A DNA stretch of 64,000 bases from assembly GCF_042675965.1 (NCBI RefSeq), contig NZ_JBHTKJ010000016.1, forward strand, positions 62,001 through 126,000, given 5' to 3'. This DNA is from Virgibacillus_R byunsanensis. Lineage in GTDB: Bacteria; Bacillota; Bacilli; Bacillales; Amphibacillaceae. Each line of letters begins with the position of its first letter. The stretch's first letter is position 1. The notes under the pieces were generated by a model. The model ran no database searches, was not told where the DNA came from, and saw nothing but the letters and a program-made list of their open reading frames with translations. The translations under genes and the position numbers were made by a program. This document shows positions 34,418 to 41,617 of the stretch, piece by piece.

Positions 34418-34446
34418 AAAAAGACGACTTTTTACAGTCGTCTTTT
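34418..34446 (-). terminator. Terminator after trhO
   Basis: On the minus strand AAAAGACGACT pairs with AGTCGTCTTTT, followed by several more T. It lies between trhO and the upstream end of the peroxidase gene. Confidence 0.85.
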
Positions 34447-34448
34447 AC

Positions 34449-35423
34449 TTAAGCTTCTTGTTTTGTATTTTCTTTTTCGAGTAGCTCAAGTCTATGCTGA
34501 ACTTCTTCTTCAGACAAATCATGTTCTTTCACATACATGTTACGTGGGCTTACACGGCATTCGTGTGTACAGCCTCTGATATATTTATGCTCATTTTCAA
34601 CCGAGCAAAGAATTTGTTTATTACACTCAGGATTGGCACAGTTGACATAGCGCTCACATGGCTCGCCATCAAAATAATCAACGCCGACTACAACGTGTTC
34701 TTTTTGATTGATCGGCACCGAAATACGCTCATCAAACACATAACACTGTCCATCCCATAGATCACCTTGAACGTTAGGATCTTTTCCGTATGTTACGATA
34801 CCACCATGCAGTTGCGCAACATCTTCAAAGCCTTCCTTAACTAACCAACCAGAAAACTTCTCACATCTGATACCACCTGTACAATAAGTTAGTATCCGTT
34901 TACCTTCAATAAGGTGTTTGTTTTCACGTACCCATTCTGGAAGATCGCGGAATGTTTCGATATCAGGACGGATTGCGCCACGGAAATGTCCTACATCATA
35001 CTCGTAATCATTACGAGCATCTAATACTACTGTGTCCTCATCTTGCATCGCTTCAAAAAACTCATTTGGTGCTAGATACTTACCAGTAGTTTGTTTGGGG
35101 TTAACGTCATCCTCCAAACGAAAGGTTACCAATTCTGGTCGTGGACGCACATGCATTCTTTTAAAAGCATGTCCGGAATGTGGATCAATTTTAAATGTCA
35201 TGTTACGAAAGCGAGGATCATTATGCATCGCTTCCATATACTTTTCCGTTTGCTCAATAGTACCTGAAACCGTCCCATTGATTCCTTCATGAGCTACTAA
35301 TATACGGCCTCTTAAATCCAGACCCTTACAAAATTGAAGATGCTCCATTGCATACGCCTCGGGATCCTCAATATGGACATAGTTATAATACAGTAACACT
35401 TGATATTTCTTACTGTTTTCCAT
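34449..35423 (-). CDS. trhO: tRNA uridine(34) hydroxylase, rhodanese family
   Basis: Hydroxylates U34 of certain tRNAs, the first step towards 5-methoxyuridine or 5-carboxymethoxyuridine (TrhO/YbfQ family). It has 324 residues. The N-terminal UPF0176 domain (VLLYYNYVHIEDPE, GRILVAHEGINGTVSG) is followed by a rhodanese domain with DARNDYEYDVGHF and the active Cys of LTYCTGGIRCEKFS, and then a cysteine-rich C-terminal domain (CANPECNKQILC, GCTHECR). AGGTGG sets the ATG at 35423 rather than the GTG four codons upstream. Confidence 0.94.
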   Translation of the reverse strand: MENSKKYQVLLYYNYVHIEDPEAYAMEHLQFCKGLDLRGRILVAHEGINGTVSGTIEQTEKYMEAMHNDPRFRNMTFKIDPHSGHAFKRMHVRPRPELVTFRLEDDVNPKQTTGKYLAPNEFFEAMQDEDTVVLDARNDYEYDVGHFRGAIRPDIETFRDLPEWVRENKHLIEGKRILTYCTGGIRCEKFSGWLVKEGFEDVAQLHGGIVTYGKDPNVQGDLWDGQCYVFDERISVPINQKEHVVVGVDYFDGEPCERYVNCANPECNKQILCSVENEHKYIRGCTHECRVSPRNMYVKEHDLSEEEVQHRLELLEKENTKQEA

Positions 35424-35435
35424 TCTAATTACCAC

Positions 35436-35786
35436 CTATCATTCATATTTGCAAGATATAAATGTCTGGTAGTCGTATTCTTTTATAATCTTGCAAGATC
35501 ATATTTTATCAAAATTTGAATGAAAATACAATGTGTCCTTGATTATATTTTAAATAAATTAGTGTGTTGTGAATGCCGTCAAACCAAGATAGAACAGCGC
35601 CTTGAATAATAATTATAATAAAAAATAATGAATTGCTTGCATTTTATTTCATAAAAGAGTAAAGTTAATTATAGCAAAAGGAAATTGGAGTTTGAATAAT
35701 ACTTTACGATCTCTTATCAAAGTGGTGTAAAAGTATTTATGATTCAATTATACTTTGCACGATATTTGTATAAGGAGGTCATTTTA
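35436..35786 (+). other. Upstream region and probable long leader of the cold-shock gene
   Basis: The 350 bp between the divergent trhO and csp genes has no ORF worth calling. As for other csp genes, a long 5' untranslated region that refolds in the cold is likely. I see no certain promoter, though TTGCAT at about 35637 could be a -35 box. Confidence 0.4.
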
Positions 35787-35984
35787 ATGACTGGTAAAGT
35801 AAAATGGTTTAATGCAGAAAAAGGGTTCGGTTTCATCGAGCGCGAAGACGGAGACGATGTATTCGTACATTTCTCAGCTATTCAATCTGAAGGTTTCAAA
35901 ACTCTTGAAGAAGGTCAAGACGTTGAATTTGAAATCGTTGAAGGTAACCGCGGACCACAAGCAGCTAACGTAACACGTCTATAA
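35787..35984 (+). CDS. Cold-shock protein (CspA family)
   Basis: A 65-residue single-stranded nucleic-acid chaperone. The two RNP motifs are intact: KGFGFIE and VFVHFSAI. It is acidic, with the usual GKVKWFNAEKGF start and GPQAANV end. TAAGGAGG sits 8 nt before the ATG; the longer frame upstream lacks family residues. A strong terminator follows. Confidence 0.96.
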   Translation: MTGKVKWFNAEKGFGFIEREDGDDVFVHFSAIQSEGFKTLEEGQDVEFEIVEGNRGPQAANVTRL

Positions 35985-35994
35985 TAGATGATTT

Positions 35995-36030
35995 AAAAGG
36001 CTTATCTCGTTCTAGAGATAAGCCTTTTTA
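35995..36030 (+). terminator. Terminator after the cold-shock gene
   Basis: A 14-bp perfect stem (AAAAGGCTTATCTC 35995-36008, complement 36015-36028) with a 6-nt loop and a T run. Confidence 0.93.
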
Positions 36031-36035
36031 CTTAG

Positions 36036-36199
36036 TAAAGAAAGTATACAACTTGAAAGTTATGTGTATGTTCTACAGAACCAGCCACGTCTAACTCCAA
36101 CGCCTCGAGTCATAAGTAGGTCGACTTGGGAAAAGTCATCCACACTACGCAGCTGCTTATGCTTGTCGTGTCTTTCAAGGCGCTTTGCGTTTATGTTCG
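36036..36199 (+). repeat. GC-rich intergenic repeat (family 2), intermediate copy
   Basis: It starts TAAAGAAAGTATACAACTTG, contains CCAGCCACGTCTAACTCCAA, and ends CAAGGCGCTTTGCGTTTATG TTC, as a shorter relative of 27741-28062. Family 1 copy F begins at the very next base. Confidence 0.72.
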
Positions 36200-36352
36200 C
36201 AGATAAGAAAGTATAAAAACTTTCTTATTTGAGTAAGTGCAACTAGGTCATTCACTCTAAAGGCTTGCACTCCAAAGCATAAGGGATTCTAAGAAAGCAA
36301 AGTACGTTTACCAATAATCCCTTTAACGAGTGCTAAGTTTTCTAATACTTAA
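36200..36352 (+). repeat. Dispersed hairpin repeat (family 1), copy F with internal insert
   Basis: AGATAAGAAAGTATAAAAAC, TTTCTTATTT and GAGTAAGTGCAACTAGG are followed by CACTC ... GAGTG closing a ~60-bp insert nearly identical to that of copy E (CCAAAGCATAAGGGATTCTA and TAATCCCTTTAACG), then TAAGTTTTCTAATA. Confidence 0.86.
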
Positions 36353-36428
36353 ATTTAACTCTTATTGAACTAAAGCTTTACTTAAATAGAAATTACACTG
36401 CTTGATCATAGGACAGCCTATCTTTTTT

Positions 36429-36608
36429 GCGGACTCATTGGACCTTATTTCCTTTCATTATGTATAATTATCGCTGTTGTCGGACTGAGTGGACCTTATT
36501 TGTAACAGTTCCAGGAGTTATAGACTATTTTTCATGTAATAAGATCCCCTGAGTCCGCTTGACCTTAGAAATCACTGTTTTTCACACAAATAAGGGCACT
36601 GGAGTCCG
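36429..36608. repeat. Four CGGACT...TTATT units in two facing pairs
   Basis: Units 36429-36450 (GCGGACTCATTGGACCTTAT) and 36481-36501 (CGGACTGAGTGGACCTTATT) point one way. Units 36538-36558 (AATAAGATCCCCTGAGTCCG) and 36588-36608 (AATAAGGGCACTGGAGTCCG) are their inverse. Spacings are about 30-40 bp. The arrangement could form a long composite stem. No coding potential is seen. Confidence 0.75.
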
Positions 36609-36685
36609 TGAAATTTGTTCGTCTATTATCTGCCTCGTTTACTCAAGAAGCGATTGTCCTCTTGAGCAATCGCACCCGTTATAAA

Positions 36686-36807
36686 TTAAACTTCCACTTT
36701 TCCTATAATAGTTTTTATCCGTTCTTGTAATTCAGTCTTATCCAAGTATTCAAAAAATCTAAGACGATTTCTCCAAGGGTCAGTGAAATTCCCCCTTTAA
36801 CTGGAAC
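36686..36807 (-). pseudogene. VOC/glyoxalase-family protein, frameshifted C-terminal remnant
   Basis: On the minus strand VPVKGGISLT is followed, in another frame, by DPWRNRLRFFEYLDKTELQ and on to IKTIIGKVEV and a stop at 36686. The join GGISLT-DPWxNRxxFFEY is the last strand of a VOC-family domain. One base gained or two lost around 36780 explains the shift. The gene's 5' part is gone, and the end of a family 2 repeat (36821-36853) stands in its place. Confidence 0.65.
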
Positions 36808-36820
36808 TATCTGGTCTTGA

Positions 36821-36880
36821 GTGTCTTTCAAGGCGCTTTGCGTTTATGTTCTAGCTTAGGAAATTATAAAGGTAATTTAT
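36821..36880 (+). repeat. GC-rich intergenic repeat (family 2), 3' end joined to a 5' start
   Basis: GTGTCTTTCAAGGCGCTTTG, CGTTTATGTTC repeats the end of 36036-36199. It is followed at once by CTTAGGAAATTATAAAGGTA, which resembles the beginning of the long copy at 27741. Confidence 0.6.
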
Positions 36881-36948
36881 TAATTGTATAGCCGTAACTA
36901 ATTAAAATCCCTATTAATGGATAGTTCCAATTAGTGGGGATTATTTTA

Positions 36949-37039
36949 GTAGATAGGAAAGTATAAAATTTTTTCATCTACATAATTGCAACTAAGGCTT
37001 TTGCCATTAAGGATTGGCGATAAGCCAAGTTTTCTAATA
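36949..37039 (+). repeat. Dispersed hairpin repeat (family 1), copy G
   Basis: GTAGATAGGAAAGTATAAAA, then ATCTACATAATTGCAACTAA, GGCTTTTGCCATTAAGG and TTGGCGATAAGCCAAGTTTT CTAAT. It is the copy closest to the consensus in its second half. Confidence 0.88.
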
Positions 37040-37093
37040 TATGTTTTAATATAAGTAGTGGATCGTTAATATTACAAATAGTGGAGGGAAGAT

Positions 37094-37780
37094 ATGACTA
37101 ATTCGTTTAACTGGCATCAAGAAGCCAAATTACAATGGGATAATAGAGCAACATTTTGGAATGAGCGAAGCACAAATATGTGGGATAATGGTAGTAGAAA
37201 GGAAATTGTACCTTTTGTTCAAAAGTATGTAACAACAGGAAGTAACATACTTGATATAGGTTGTGGGGATGGTTATGGCTCATATAAACTTCACTACTTA
37301 GGATATAATGTTACTGGAGTCGATATATCAAGCGAGATGATTAGTCGAGCAACTAAGCGATTAAAAAATGAGGATATTACTTTCTTGCAAGGAGATATAA
37401 TGAATTTATCATTTGAAGATAATAGCTTTGACAGTTTGATGGCTATCAATGTACTGGAATGGACGGAGGTACCTGCTAAAGCACTACTCGAAATTAATCG
37501 TGTATTAAAGAAAGACGGGTTGCTTTGTGTTGGAATTTTAGGACCTACGGCTGGGCCTAGGGGGAATAGTTATCCACGTATTCATGGTGAGAAAACAATT
37601 GCTAATACCATGATGCCGTGGGAGTTTCAACAGCTTGCTAAAGAGTACAAATTAGAGTATTTGGATGGCTTTGGGGTATATAAAGAAGAAGTTAAAAAGC
37701 ACCATCTTGAAGGATTACCATTAGAATTAAAACAGGCATTAACATTTATGTGGGTATTTATGCTTCGAAAGGTTGATTAG
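37094..37780 (+). CDS. Class I SAM-dependent methyltransferase
   Basis: A 228-residue methyltransferase of the Methyltransf_11 type. Motif I is ILDIGCGDGYGSYKLHYLGY, the acidic residue after strand 2 is in GVDISSEMI, motif II is FLQGDIMNLSFEDNSFD, and motif IV lies around INVLEW. The start follows GTGGAGGGAAG. The substrate is not deducible. The next gene begins two nt after its stop, so they are translated together. Confidence 0.9.
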   Translation: MTNSFNWHQEAKLQWDNRATFWNERSTNMWDNGSRKEIVPFVQKYVTTGSNILDIGCGDGYGSYKLHYLGYNVTGVDISSEMISRATKRLKNEDITFLQGDIMNLSFEDNSFDSLMAINVLEWTEVPAKALLEINRVLKKDGLLCVGILGPTAGPRGNSYPRIHGEKTIANTMMPWEFQQLAKEYKLEYLDGFGVYKEEVKKHHLEGLPLELKQALTFMWVFMLRKVD

Positions 37781-37782
37781 TA

Positions 37783-38082
37783 ATGGATAAAAAAGAAATG
37801 GAACAACAAGTTATTGAAAGCTATCAAAATGACGAGAAAATGATGATTTTGGTCTATGCGCAATGGTGTATAAATAATGATCTTGACCCCAAAAGTTTAT
37901 ATAAACAAGCCTATCCATCGCAGGTGAATAACAACGCTTTAAAGGAAGCATTAGAACTAACCGTTCCCAAAAAGGAGTCAGAAGAAATTCCAGACGATAC
38001 TGTCATGAATGTACTGCAACTTTTCGGGAACGATGACTTAGCATTTATGGTTCAAGAACAGATAGACAAACGCAAAAAGTGA
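37783..38082 (+). CDS. Uncharacterised protein coupled to the methyltransferase
   Basis: A 99-residue acidic, mostly helical soluble protein that I do not recognise. It has no signal peptide, membrane span or metal motif. The ATG stands three bases after the methyltransferase stop (TAGTAATGG), and no terminator separates them. It converges on ykwC with a 4-nt gap. Coding is supported by its position, codon pattern and length. Confidence 0.8.
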   Translation: MDKKEMEQQVIESYQNDEKMMILVYAQWCINNDLDPKSLYKQAYPSQVNNNALKEALELTVPKKESEEIPDDTVMNVLQLFGNDDLAFMVQEQIDKRKK

Positions 38083-38086
38083 GATG

Positions 38087-38965
38087 TTACTTTTCAAATA
38101 GCTTAATCAGAGCTTGGGTGCCACTATCATCTTCTCCAGTTTCTGCAAGATCTTTATAGAGCTTTAATGACAAAGTCAAACCAGGTGTTGATAATCCCAT
38201 TTCCTGTGCAGATTCAAGTGCGATTGTCATGTCTTTAATGAAATGTTTTACATAGAAACCAGGATCATAATCACCACGAATCATTCGTGGTGCAAGGTTG
38301 GTTAGAGACCAACTACCGGCAGCGCCTGTGGTAATACTTTCAAGCACGCGTTCAGGATCTAGGCCGGCATTTTTGGCATATATAATTGCTTCACAAACCC
38401 CAATCATATTGGAGGCTATTGTAATTTGGTTACATAGTTTTGTATGTTGGCCAGCTCCTGCCTTTCCTTGTAATACAATATTTTCACCAAGGATTTGGAA
38501 TATAGGCAAAACGGTATTAAACGCCTCCTCGTCTCCACCAGCCATGATGGCTAATGTTCCATTTTTAGCTCCAATATCTCCACCAGAAACAGGTGCATCA
38601 ATTGCATGAATTCGTTTGGTTAGAGCTTGTTTGTATATCTCTTCTGCTAAAGATGGCTTTGATGTAGTCATGTCAATAACATATGTGCTTGGTTTTGCGT
38701 TTTCAAGAATACCTTCATTCCCAAAATAAACTTCTTCTACATCTGATGGATACCCGACCATTGTTATAATCACATCAGCCGATTCCGTAAGTTCAGAAAC
38801 CGAATTTTTCCAAGTGGCACCATTATTAATTAAAGGTTGTGCTTTTGATTTTGTACGTGTATAAAGGTTAATTTGGTATCCAGCTTTTTGTAAATTGGTT
38901 ACCATACTCTTGCCCATGACTCCAGTTCCAATAATACCGATTGTTGTATCATTTATCTTCATCAT
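38087..38965 (-). CDS. ykwC: Beta-hydroxyacid dehydrogenase, YkwC type
   Basis: A 292-residue NAD(P)-dependent reductase of the 3-hydroxyisobutyrate/6-phosphogluconate dehydrogenase superfamily. It has the Rossmann motif GIIGTGVMGKSMV, followed by DAPVSGGDIGAKNGTLAIMA (substrate loop), the catalytic Lys in GAGQHTKLCNQI and the helical C-terminal domain. The long match to the Bacillus YkwC pattern (MVGYPSDVEEVYFG, ITTGAAGSWSLTNLAPRM) makes the subfamily secure. The in vivo substrate is unknown. Confidence 0.93.
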   Translation of the reverse strand: MMKINDTTIGIIGTGVMGKSMVTNLQKAGYQINLYTRTKSKAQPLINNGATWKNSVSELTESADVIITMVGYPSDVEEVYFGNEGILENAKPSTYVIDMTTSKPSLAEEIYKQALTKRIHAIDAPVSGGDIGAKNGTLAIMAGGDEEAFNTVLPIFQILGENIVLQGKAGAGQHTKLCNQITIASNMIGVCEAIIYAKNAGLDPERVLESITTGAAGSWSLTNLAPRMIRGDYDPGFYVKHFIKDMTIALESAQEMGLSTPGLTLSLKLYKDLAETGEDDSGTQALIKLFEK

Positions 38966-39073
38966 ATATATACTCTCCTTTTATAATAGATTTCGACATA
39001 GTGAGTGCTAAATCCTTTTATCTTAGGACATGATTTTTGTATTATAGTATTTAATAAAAGGAGTGAAATGGGA

Positions 39074-39520
39074 ATGGAATGGTACATAAAATCTTTTCAA
39101 GAACTAACGAATAATGATTTATACGAGCTTATGAAAGCAAGAGTTGATGTATTTGTGGTAGAACAAGAATGTCCTTATCCCGAATTGGATAATTACGATC
39201 AAGAAGCAATTCATTACTTTTTAAAAATAAATAACGAAATGGCAGCCATTGTCCGTATTTTACCAGCAGATACTAAATATCAAGAAGTTTCAATTGGAAG
39301 AGTGATGGTTAAAGAGAAATACAGAGGGAATGGTTATGCCCAACAAATTATGAAAAAAGCAATTGAATATGTAGTAAATGTGTGGGATGAGTCCATAATA
39401 AAGCTACAAGCACAAGAACACCTGAAAGATTTTTATGGGTCGTTTGGTTTTAAGCAAATTTCACCATCCTATATGGATGATGGCATTCCACATATTGACA
39501 TGGTTTGGAAGCAAAAATGA
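39074..39520 (+). CDS. GNAT N-acetyltransferase, ElaA type
   Basis: A 148-residue protein. It shows the ElaA-like start (WYIKSFQELTNNDLYELMKA), VFVVEQECPYPELDNYD, and the acetyl-CoA pyrophosphate loop in VMVKEKYRGNGYAQQIM. AAAGGAG lies upstream; the ATG at 39074 has 10-nt spacing, while the ATG at 39068 is only 4 nt away and is less likely. The acceptor is unknown. Confidence 0.9.
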   Translation: MEWYIKSFQELTNNDLYELMKARVDVFVVEQECPYPELDNYDQEAIHYFLKINNEMAAIVRILPADTKYQEVSIGRVMVKEKYRGNGYAQQIMKKAIEYVVNVWDESIIKLQAQEHLKDFYGSFGFKQISPSYMDDGIPHIDMVWKQK

Positions 39521-39597
39521 AGTATCATAATTACGGATTTACACATAGTATAGTTAGCGATCCTTTTATACTTAAACGCTAATGGAGGCTGATCGTT

Positions 39598-40257
39598 ATG
39601 ATCACGAAGGAGCAAATATTACAGTGTAAATCTGCTTTATTAGATCGACAATCAGAACTAATTAACCAAGTACAAGACCACTTTGGATTAACATATGAAT
39701 TAATAAAAGAATCAGTTGGTGAGTTATCTAATTATGATAATCACCCAGCGGATCATGGTACAGAATTATATGAGCGAGAGAAAGATGTAGCTCTAAACGA
39801 ACATGCAGAGCAGGAATTAGAAGAAATAAATGAAGCACTTCATGCAATAGAAGAGGGGACATACGGTATTTGTAGTAAGTGTGGTGCGGATATTCCGATG
39901 GAACGCTTAGCAGCTGCTCCAACAGCAGACAGGTGTTTCGAACACGCTAGTAACACCATGTTCGAGGAAAATCGTACGGTGGAAGAAGATGTATTTAGCC
40001 CAAACATCAACCCAGATGAAGTTACAGACGAAGAGCAAACTGGTTATGACGCTGAGGATGCTTGGCAAGAAGTAAGTAGATATGGTACATCTGAAACACC
40101 ATCAGACTTTTATGGTGACCGGGAGAGTTACAATGAAATGTATCCAAACAATGATGAAAATGTCGGAAGTGTTGAGGATCCAGAAGATTTCTTAGCAGCA
40201 GATCGGGAAGGTAAATTTACCGGTGTCACTCCAAATCATGAAAAATACGAAGATTAA
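39598..40257 (+). CDS. yteA: YteA-family TraR/DksA-type zinc-finger protein
   Basis: A 219-residue protein. A coiled-coil N-terminus (about 1-85) leads into a DksA/TraR C4-like zinc finger (ICSKCGADIPMERLAA, with the later Cys of ADRCFEH in place), then an acidic, low-complexity C-terminal half (residues 125-219) typical of the sporulation-associated YteA family. The HPADHGTELYEREKD segment is the family signature. It may act near the secondary channel of RNA polymerase, but this is unproved for YteA. Confidence 0.92.
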   Translation: MITKEQILQCKSALLDRQSELINQVQDHFGLTYELIKESVGELSNYDNHPADHGTELYEREKDVALNEHAEQELEEINEALHAIEEGTYGICSKCGADIPMERLAAAPTADRCFEHASNTMFEENRTVEEDVFSPNINPDEVTDEEQTGYDAEDAWQEVSRYGTSETPSDFYGDRESYNEMYPNNDENVGSVEDPEDFLAADREGKFTGVTPNHEKYED

Positions 40258-40262
40258 TTACG

Positions 40263-40292
40263 CGTGCACAGTCTCTGTGCATGTTTTTTTGG
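40263..40292 (+). terminator. Terminator after yteA
   Basis: GTGCACAG and CTGTGCAT pair around a short loop, followed by a run of seven T. Confidence 0.85.
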
Positions 40293-40524
40293 AAAAATTT
40301 TATCAATGGTGGTAGTACTAGTGCAGAGAGTAAAGAAATTTCTATGACAGGAACTGGTTTGTGAAAAATGTTTGATATGTAACATAACCAATTCATTGTC
40401 GTATTTTGTGAGAACTTTGGGTCTCGGAGTTTTATAATAAGAAAAGTTCGACAGGAAGTAATAGTATGGATTTAATCCTTTGGTGGATATAAAAGAGCTC
40501 CTTTTAATAAAAGGAGCTCTTTTT
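40293..40524 (+). other. Short intergenic unit with an orphan strong terminator
   Basis: A perfect terminator (AAAAGAGCTCCTTTT 40491-40505, complement 40509-40523) has no annotated gene before it. Just upstream, AGGAAG precedes ATG at about 40465 and an eight-codon frame, MDLILWWI, that runs into the hairpin. TATAAT stands at 40433-40438 without a clear -35 box. It could be a small RNA or a leader peptide; neither is shown. Confidence 0.4.
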
Positions 40525-40528
40525 CAAC

Positions 40529-40615
40529 AGATACCAAATGCATAAAACTTTCCTACATAAGTGGCAACTAAGGATTTCGCCATAAAGGCTTGGCGATAAG
40601 CAGAGTTTTCTAAAG
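40529..40615 (+). repeat. Dispersed hairpin repeat (family 1), copy H
   Basis: AGATACCAAATGCATAAAAC, TTTCCTACATAAGTGGCAAC and TTTCGCCATAAAGGCTTGGC are followed by GATAAGCAGAGTTTTCTAA. The first hairpin has decayed; the second is intact. Confidence 0.82.
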
Positions 40616-40630
40616 TATTTAAAATTAAAA

Positions 40631-41410
40631 TCACCCAAACAATCCACCCATTAGGCCACCAAATAAAGACTCGATAAATGTTCGAACAAAGAACCCAAAT
40701 ACAAGCATAGAGATAAGATAAATAGCGATTAATACATATAAGCGATCAAATCCACTAGCAGGCTTTTCGAGTAGAATTAAAGTAGGCACTATAACAATGG
40801 CACCAAGAATACTTACCAAAATTACTAATGCAGCCAAATCGGTTAAGCCTATTAGATTTAATAAAAATCCAGTAGCATAAAGTAACAGGAATGGTGTTAA
40901 ATAGGCCCCATACTTAGCTATTGTATCTGTATAAGTTACTGCTTGAACAGCCATTTTTGCACCTGCAAATGTTAAGCTCGCAACAATACCGAATAATACC
41001 ACGAACTCGACAAATGGAAGGACAAAGCTATCGAAAAATGAAATTTGGATAAATCCTGCTGAAACGCCACGAATAGATAAATGATATCCTAAAGCAATTA
41101 ATAAAGAAAAAATAATTATTGTAATAATTCCAGAAGGCAAATCTTTGCTGTCTACCTTTTTTGCTTCACTTGGCTGCTTCAACAGCGTTACAAAAAAATT
41201 ACCAAAATTAGAACCGGTTGCCTTCATTTTCTCAACAGTCTCATTGGATTGTATTTTGGTTTGTTCTTGTTTTGTTTGTTGCTGTTGTTGTGGTGGAGTA
41301 TTTATAGTTGGATCAGCAGCTGCTGCATATTCCTTGTTGGGTAATTGGGTTCCGCAACTAGTACAAAACTTACCTTCTTCTGTTTGCTGTCCACAATTTG
41401 GACAATTCAT
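40631..41410 (-). CDS. Zinc-ribbon membrane protein, YIP1-like
   Basis: A 259-residue protein. The N-terminal double-CxxC zinc ribbon (MNCPNCGQQTEEGKFCTSCG) is followed by a Gln-rich linker (about 30-65) and five to six membrane spans from about 100 to 255, as in YIP1-like bacterial proteins. The frame extends ten codons upstream, but GGAAGTGATAGT before ATG at 41410 and the zinc-ribbon start favour this codon. Function is unknown. Confidence 0.87.
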   Translation of the reverse strand: MNCPNCGQQTEEGKFCTSCGTQLPNKEYAAAADPTINTPPQQQQQTKQEQTKIQSNETVEKMKATGSNFGNFFVTLLKQPSEAKKVDSKDLPSGIITIIIFSLLIALGYHLSIRGVSAGFIQISFFDSFVLPFVEFVVLFGIVASLTFAGAKMAVQAVTYTDTIAKYGAYLTPFLLLYATGFLLNLIGLTDLAALVILVSILGAIVIVPTLILLEKPASGFDRLYVLIAIYLISMLVFGFFVRTFIESLFGGLMGGLFG

Positions 41411-41518
41411 ACTATCACTTCCTTTACATAATTTTAACATCTCCTACTACTATAATAATGATTTCGACAATATATGTATATTACCCTTGTTTTTTTAGAA
41501 GAAAACATTCCACAAAAA

Positions 41519-41573
41519 AGTTACGTCGCAGTTTATATCTATTGTGACAAAACAATCTTTTAGAAAACAGCCA
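41519..41573. repeat. Solo end of the inverted-end repeat element
   Basis: AGTTACGTCGCAGTTTATAT, CTATTGTGACAAAACAAT and TAGAAAACAGCCA make the inverted counterpart of the left end at 3841. No partner end or GC-rich core lies nearby, so this is a solo end or an internal deletion product. Confidence 0.72.
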
Positions 41574-41577
41574 ATTA

Positions 41578-41608
41578 AAAAAAGAAGGGGAACATCCCCT
41601 TCTTTTTT
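41578..41608 (-). terminator. Terminator after htrA
   Basis: GAAGGGG and CCCCTTC pair around a 5-nt loop between runs of A and T at 41578-41608. Confidence 0.87.
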
Positions 41609-41617
41609 GAATAATCT

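Noticed and set aside
3739..40615. Family 1 repeats as a CRISPR array or as simple terminators
   Set aside because: The copies are kilobases apart with no regular spacers, and most lack a T run after the stem.
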